A stretch of 26,924 nucleotides of DNA from JBFFSQ01 sp041572275 (GTDB taxonomy: Bacteria > Pseudomonadota > Gammaproteobacteria > SZUA-229), in contig JBFFSQ010000017.1 of the NCBI GenBank assembly GCA_041572275.1, positions 1-26,924 of the forward strand, in the 5' to 3' direction. This document shows positions 22,064-26,924 of the stretch, in pieces. The position numbers and the translations under genes were made by a program. Every line of letters begins with the position of its first letter. Within the stretch, counting starts at the first letter, position 1. A model generated the notes under the pieces. That model was given only the letters and a program-made list of their open reading frames with translations. It made no database searches and was not told the origin of the DNA.

Positions 22064-24382
22064 ATGACAAAGGCATCAGTATGTGTTGCAGGAATTAATC
22101 ACTGTGCATTCAGAATGACGGTGCTCAAGCATATTGTGCTGGGAATTGCTTTAATGTTGGTGGTTTGCTCAGTATGGTCAGGGAATCTTAAAGGCGAAAC
22201 CAAAGACCAGCTGAATGTTTCGATGCCATCACTGGAGCCAGGTTTAGGGCTCGGTGATGGTTGGCTTAATCCCTACCTCATGCAGACGTCGCTGGAAGGT
22301 TCGTTCAAAATGGTGACTGAGCGTGTGCGATTTGAGCCTTATGAGGGTGAGCTTCGTGGTGTAGTCGGTACAGCAATTGCGCGACGTGGGAATTCATTGG
22401 AACAGGCTGTGTTATTGATGCATGTACTAGGTCTTCAAGGCTATCAAACAAGATTAGTAAGTGGAAAGCTAGATAGATCAAATGCTGTGAAATTACTTAG
22501 AGGTATGTACCCGCCTCAGCTGCCTAAATTTAATTATTCTGAATCATATGACCCGTTCAAACTTGAAACTGCAGAACGATTGATAAGTATCGTAAGTAAT
22601 CATTATTGGGTGGAAGTTAATCAGGGAACTAGACAATGGTTACCACTGGATCCCTCATTTACAAGGGCTAAGATTGGTGAAGCCTATGCTAAGGCTGAGC
22701 GATATTTTACCCAGTCTCACGATGACTGGATGCATATCATTGCTATTCGACTTAAACAAAAAACCAGGAATAATCAAACCAAAACAGTTCTTGATATTGA
22801 AATGCCGGTCTCAAAACTTGGCTATATGCCCCTGTCTATATCGTGCATGGGTGCACCACTTGAGGCACCCAATGCAACAGCTGGAAAAGCGGGCTCTGCA
22901 ACGGACGTATTTGGTCAATCACTCGACGGAGGTAAATCTACAGAGAAAAAGGATGCAGAGACAAAGACAGAATCCAGGATACTTGGAACTCAATATAATT
23001 GGGCCGTACGTATACCTGGGCAGGGGAGTAGGGAGTACACACATTCTGTACAGTTTCAGAATGCTGACACGTTAATAGCCAAAGAGTGGCTTGAAATCTC
23101 TTTAACCATACCTGGGCATAAGGTTCGTAGGCTCGAACGTGTGCTGTTTAATGCAGTAGATGATAAGCCTGATCATCAACCATCGATGTATCGTAGGTAT
23201 GTGGTCGAAGTTATACCTGGAGCCGTGCGTCCAGAGCTGGCGGAGGCTATGCATGCCCAGTTTATTAAGATTCCGATCAATGATTGGAAGCAGTCGATGG
23301 AACGCGCTCATAAAAACAATGACTTTAGCAGAGTGCTGGCGACGGATGAGGCAATAAGCTCGAGATTATTGCAGATGATCATTACACGATTTGCTGAAGT
23401 ATCCGATGAGGCATCTGATCGTGCTGCTTACAGTAATGGTGTGGTAGTAATTCGATCATTGCCCAGGGTGATTATTGCTTCGGTAGAACTTGAAAAAAAA
23501 GTACTAAATTTCAGTATCGATTTGCGGCTGGATGAAGTGGATGCCATACCATTTCCGGACGCACCTTCAAAAGTAGCGCATCTTTTTCAGATGGGTCGAG
23601 GAATGATCGAGTCAACTGCAGAGGGTAAGGTATTGCAACAAATGACAGGAAGAGCCGCTGTAACAACATCTTCGGTCATGACCGAGGCTCAAGCGCAAGG
23701 GGTCAAATTAAACGTTGTTGATAGCTCAAACTTAAGTCGATATATGAAGCAATCAAAGCTTCCTCAGGCAGTTTATCAAACGTTAAAGTCAACACTGGAT
23801 AAGGGGCATGAGATTATTATTCCAGAAAAGGCTGTGCTCATTACAGGTGAAAAGCGATGGGGCTGGTGGCAGGTAGAAAAAGAAAGTGGTCGTAATGTGG
23901 GCGTAATGGATAATGGCCTTCATGCAGCGTTGGTAGAGTATACAGCAAGCACTAATAGAATCAGTCTTAATCCTAAAATGGGATTTATGGTCGGTATGAT
24001 TGTTGGTGCTGACAGTACGCTGTTTACGATTTCTGGCTTGATGATTAAGCATGGGCAGATTACCCCAACCATGATTAAGGAAGCTAAGGATTATTTAAAG
24101 AAAGTTTTGTGCAGTTCGTGTCCAAAGGCAGAGGCAAAGATTGGGGGTAGTATCTCATTGGGTGGAGATTGTATGAAAGTAGAGGTAAAGGAAGAATTAT
24201 CTGCCGCGGCAAAAATAGATTTTTGTGAAGAATATGTGAACGGTTTTAAGTGTGCTGCCGGGCTATTAATGCAAGGACTTACCGGTGAAAGTGTCAATAA
24301 AGCAGAGATTAAGCATGAGATATCGTATGAGCTAGGTTGTGCTGAAGGTAAGAAAGAAATGGGTATTAGCAGTGGACTCTAA
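22064..24382 (+). CDS. Secreted transglutaminase-like protein lacking the catalytic cysteine
   Basis: The frame is open from TTG 21983; I choose ATG 22064 (772 aa) because GGAGAGGG precedes it and a membrane/signal segment follows (MTVLKHIVLGIALMLVVCSVWS, around residues 18-40). Residues about 90-200 form a transglutaminase-like core: RRGNSLEQAVLLMHVLGLQG, then H180 (HYWVEV) and D196 (WLPLDPSF). Where active enzymes have Cys (G-x-C-x3-A), this protein has Ser111, so it is probably a binding module, not a cross-linker or protease. Later parts include a GWWQVEKESG segment (~623-632) and a C-terminal domain with six Cys (~680-760). Its end overlaps the next gene by 11 bases. Confidence 0.82.
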   Translation: MTKASVCVAGINHCAFRMTVLKHIVLGIALMLVVCSVWSGNLKGETKDQLNVSMPSLEPGLGLGDGWLNPYLMQTSLEGSFKMVTERVRFEPYEGELRGVVGTAIARRGNSLEQAVLLMHVLGLQGYQTRLVSGKLDRSNAVKLLRGMYPPQLPKFNYSESYDPFKLETAERLISIVSNHYWVEVNQGTRQWLPLDPSFTRAKIGEAYAKAERYFTQSHDDWMHIIAIRLKQKTRNNQTKTVLDIEMPVSKLGYMPLSISCMGAPLEAPNATAGKAGSATDVFGQSLDGGKSTEKKDAETKTESRILGTQYNWAVRIPGQGSREYTHSVQFQNADTLIAKEWLEISLTIPGHKVRRLERVLFNAVDDKPDHQPSMYRRYVVEVIPGAVRPELAEAMHAQFIKIPINDWKQSMERAHKNNDFSRVLATDEAISSRLLQMIITRFAEVSDEASDRAAYSNGVVVIRSLPRVIIASVELEKKVLNFSIDLRLDEVDAIPFPDAPSKVAHLFQMGRGMIESTAEGKVLQQMTGRAAVTTSSVMTEAQAQGVKLNVVDSSNLSRYMKQSKLPQAVYQTLKSTLDKGHEIIIPEKAVLITGEKRWGWWQVEKESGRNVGVMDNGLHAALVEYTASTNRISLNPKMGFMVGMIVGADSTLFTISGLMIKHGQITPTMIKEAKDYLKKVLCSSCPKAEAKIGGSISLGGDCMKVEVKEELSAAAKIDFCEEYVNGFKCAAGLLMQGLTGESVNKAEIKHEISYELGCAEGKKEMGISSGL

Positions 24383-26924
24383 ATATAACAGTCTAATATT
24401 TATTATATTGCTTCTGCTTACACGTGCTGGGTGGACTGCTACAAGTGCTGCTGAGGATATATTTTATCAGGGTGATATTGAGCTCTATCCAGCGCCTGTT
24501 GCTGTAACAAAAGTGAAGCCTGCGCCAAATATTCCAAAAAAATTATTGTCTATCGCGTATCACAAGTTTCCTGAGGCAAAACATGGAAGTCAAAATAAAG
24601 GAGTAAATATTCGTATTGAAGCGGTTGAGTTGCTTTATGAAACAGCAGTAGAGAAGAATGGTAAACAGGCCTTAAAAATCACAACTCTTTGGAGAAATGT
24701 CCATGCAAAACAAAAAATAGATCGCAAATCTCTGGAGAAAAAGGCAGACCGTACAATGGGGGCGGGTGGGTTCTTTACTGGTAGCTCTAAAGGTGGCTCC
24801 AATTCCAATCAACAGATAGAGAAAGATGTTGCCTACAAAGTCCCTAAATGGGGTGATCATCTTTTTTTGCTGGTGGATGGCATTGCATACTCATTAGATG
24901 TCGCATCAGCCAAATTGAAAAATGGTGTCAACCCTTCCAAAGGCTTTATCATTTCTCGGCAAGGCCAGGAGGCAGAAGCACAGTTCCTGTTTCGAATCCC
25001 GGATACAGCTGAAAACATTGCACTTCAGTTTTTTGATAATGCTAATGGCCATGTGCAAATTCCTTTAGCGGGTAATATTCAGCTGGCTAGAGGCACAGGG
25101 TTTCCAAAAGGTCTTATTGATCAGGTAACAACTGGTGATCTTGAACTGGGTGTGATGAGCAAGCAGTTGAGAAATGATATCCAGGAACTTCGTTCTTCAG
25201 ATGGTTGGAAATTTCTCGCTGTGGAGCTGATTGGAAAGAGCAAGTTTATCAAGGGTGGTGTAGCGAGTTTTGTTGATATTGATGCGAGTAAATATGTCTG
25301 GCTAGAAGGGGATGGCGGTTTTATATTCGATCCCATTATCGTGTTAAATAAGAGCAAACAACGACTGCGTTTTACACCTGAGTTTTTTTCAGCTGAAAGT
25401 GTCAGTTTTCTTGTGCCTGATAAACTACAGAATTACCAACTGGCTGTTAGAAATGGCAGTGAAACCAGTTATCTGAATCTCTCCGAAAAAAGCCCTGCTT
25501 TACCACCTAAACCTTTCAAGACCTTTATGGATGGGAAAGTAGCACAATGGCAATTGTATTCTGTTACCAGGACGAAAACTGGAGTACTTGTCGATTTAGG
25601 GGTGCAAGGCCTCGATTTGGAAAAAGGCCTTGAAATAAAACCCTATCGACAGATTCGTCTCGATGGTAGCAAAAAGAAAATAAAACCTGACAAACGCATG
25701 AGTCAGGACCTGGCCTTTGGTGCGAAGACCTTGGTGGTTGTGCCACCAAAAGGGATTGCGCGCTTTGTGTTGAATTTCAAAACCGTTGAAGGCCCTCTTA
25801 CGCTTCATGTTAAGGGATTGCGAACAGAAATTGATATGCCGATTAATGGTGTACCCGATGGGGACTTGACCATGCTAGCCATGGCCAGTCCAGTAGTAGA
25901 AAAAACGACAGCAGATCAAATTCAGGAGCAGATAGCACCACCGGTTGATTCTCAGCATGAAGGGCCAAAAGATACAACGAGCACAGATAGTATTGCGGTC
26001 ATGAAGCCTGGCACGACCTTCACTTTGCCTGACTGGGATATTGACCAGGCAGTAATGGAAAAAGAGTCGGGTGATGATAGGCAGGATGCGACTGAGCTGG
26101 GTAAGGGATTGGTTGCAAAAGGGCGTGTTGGAGGCAAGAGTGATCGCTTTGATGTGTATTATTTTGATGTTCATGGTAAACCTCAGTTATGGGCAATTGA
26201 GGCCGTTGGAGCATCGGTCGCATCTGTGGCGTATCTGGATGTGTCACAGAAAGAAATACTTAGAAGGGGCAGCCATAGAAAAACAGGTCAGGCACGTATC
26301 GCGAATTTGTTACTGATGCCAGGGCGACACTGGATAAAAGTGACTGGTTCAAGAAATGTAGATAATTACATGGTGCGGGTTTTAAAGCTTGGTGAAATAC
26401 AAGTTAATAATGAACTGGAGCCAAATGATGATGTAAATTATGCCAATCGTATCCTGGTGGGTGAGACGATCAAAGGTTTAATGCAAGATGGCGATAAAGA
26501 TCTTTATCGCTTCAGTCTTTCTGCACAAGAACATTTACAGGTTGTGGTTGAAACATCTGGCAAGATGAAAGGACGATTCGCGATTTCAGGCACGGTCAAT
26601 GTTCGTGAGGTGATTGCTAAATCTGCTGGCGAAAGTGTGTCCTACCAGGGCGTTTTTCCTCCTGGTGATTATATGCTTCACGTAAGGTCTATGGGAAAAT
26701 TGAGTACATTTGAGCCTTACCGATTGAAGATAATAAGAAAAAATCCTTTTACAGTGCCGGGTAAAGGTTTGACAACATTGCCAGTGGAAATGCAGGTAAT
26801 TGATAAAGATGTGCAGGTTGCTGCTTACTGGCCACAGGCACAACGTATAAGTAAATCTGTTCGAATAAAAAATCCCGATCAAACACCCTTAGTACTGACA
26901 CTACAGACATGGAGTAGTAATGCA
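24372..26924 (+). CDS. Giant secreted protein with repeated beta domains and PPC-like domains (3' end beyond window)
   Basis: The frame is open from GTG 24372 to the right edge (851 codons) and overlaps the previous gene by 11 bases, indicating coupling. The N terminus is a signal peptide (SLIFIILLLLTRAGWTATSA). Then come three similar beta-rich segments (~45-235, ~245-380, ~385-495), each ending in a strand pattern such as AQFLFRIPDTAENIALQFFD or VSFLVPDKLQNYQLAVRNG, reminiscent of DUF4352-type Ig-like domains. After an acidic linker (~500-570) two PPC-like domains follow: ~575-675 (VAKGRVGGKSDRFDVYYFDV) and ~680-790 (NELEPNDDVNYANRILVGE, GDKDLYRFSL). PPC domains occur in secreted proteases and surface proteins. 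No catalytic motif is seen so far; it may lie beyond the edge. Confidence 0.82.
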   Translation, partial: MDSKYNSLIFIILLLLTRAGWTATSAAEDIFYQGDIELYPAPVAVTKVKPAPNIPKKLLSIAYHKFPEAKHGSQNKGVNIRIEAVELLYETAVEKNGKQALKITTLWRNVHAKQKIDRKSLEKKADRTMGAGGFFTGSSKGGSNSNQQIEKDVAYKVPKWGDHLFLLVDGIAYSLDVASAKLKNGVNPSKGFIISRQGQEAEAQFLFRIPDTAENIALQFFDNANGHVQIPLAGNIQLARGTGFPKGLIDQVTTGDLELGVMSKQLRNDIQELRSSDGWKFLAVELIGKSKFIKGGVASFVDIDASKYVWLEGDGGFIFDPIIVLNKSKQRLRFTPEFFSAESVSFLVPDKLQNYQLAVRNGSETSYLNLSEKSPALPPKPFKTFMDGKVAQWQLYSVTRTKTGVLVDLGVQGLDLEKGLEIKPYRQIRLDGSKKKIKPDKRMSQDLAFGAKTLVVVPPKGIARFVLNFKTVEGPLTLHVKGLRTEIDMPINGVPDGDLTMLAMASPVVEKTTADQIQEQIAPPVDSQHEGPKDTTSTDSIAVMKPGTTFTLPDWDIDQAVMEKESGDDRQDATELGKGLVAKGRVGGKSDRFDVYYFDVHGKPQLWAIEAVGASVASVAYLDVSQKEILRRGSHRKTGQARIANLLLMPGRHWIKVTGSRNVDNYMVRVLKLGEIQVNNELEPNDDVNYANRILVGETIKGLMQDGDKDLYRFSLSAQEHLQVVVETSGKMKGRFAISGTVNVREVIAKSAGESVSYQGVFPPGDYMLHVRSMGKLSTFEPYRLKIIRKNPFTVPGKGLTTLPVEMQVIDKDVQVAAYWPQAQRISKSVRIKNPDQTPLVLTLQTWSSNA

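Noticed and set aside
25564..26247. Several minus-strand frames of 60-100 aa near the right end
   Set aside because: They lie antisense to the giant secreted protein, whose frame is open for 851 codons with recognisable domains.
1..26924. CRISPR arrays, insertion sequences, rRNA genes
   Set aside because: No regularly spaced repeats, transposase motifs or rRNA-like sequence were noticed.

Overview
The window looks like the chromosome of a gammaproteobacterium, probably a sulfur- and/or hydrogen-oxidising chemolithotroph. The clues are an Isp-type (HynSL/Isp1/Isp2) uptake [NiFe] hydrogenase operon of the kind known from purple sulfur bacteria such as Thiocapsa, a LysR-SulP anion-transporter pair, a full-length TmcA, and a REC-DUF3369-HD-GYP regulator. 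The genus cannot be named from this sequence alone. Base composition is moderate to AT-rich and becomes visibly more AT-rich after about 18.6 kb.

Layout. (1) 1-3659, minus strand: a tight hydrogenase operon in the order maturation protease (hynD-like), HupH-C-terminal-like chaperone, HynS small subunit, Isp1 membrane cytochrome b, Isp2 HdrD-like Fe-S protein (cut by the left edge). Junctions overlap by 1-4 bases (TAATG, ATGA, ATGA). The large subunit should lie just beyond the left edge. (2) 3660-5168: an AT-rich divergent intergenic region with a possible decayed HD-GYP tail, and an orphan outer-membrane beta-barrel-like protein. (3) 5169-8007: a two-gene signalling unit, REC-DUF3369-HD-GYP and a cytoplasmic PAS histidine kinase with a Cys cluster in its PAS domain. 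(4) 8182-9845: small accessory genes (a glycine-zipper membrane peptide, a Sel1-repeat secreted protein, a small cytosolic protein). (5) 9921-13048: LysR regulator divergent from a SulP-STAS transporter, closed by a terminator. (6) 13174-15102: secreted protein, small membrane protein with a Gly/Asp tail, and a CPBP intramembrane protease. (7) 15185-18588: housekeeping stretch with a GFA-domain protein, tmcA, tRNA-Val(UAC) with promoter and terminator, and a Yip1-like membrane protein.

(8) 18589-26924 is the accessory region and the most interesting part. A long AT-rich leader carries two tiny translationally coupled ORFs, followed by a run of envelope/secreted proteins, almost all with signal peptides and none clearly matching a textbook system: a 302-aa DUF4412-like protein, a terminator, then an operon of a 278-aa Cys-containing secreted protein, a 160-aa secreted protein, a ~770-aa transglutaminase-like protein whose catalytic Cys is replaced by Ser, and a very large secreted protein (over 851 aa, cut by the right edge) with three similar beta-rich segments followed by two PPC-like domains. 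The last two genes overlap by 11 bases. I infer one periplasmic or surface-exposed assembly; its function is unknown.

Limits: all assignments are by eye from translated sequence and motifs; no database search was run.
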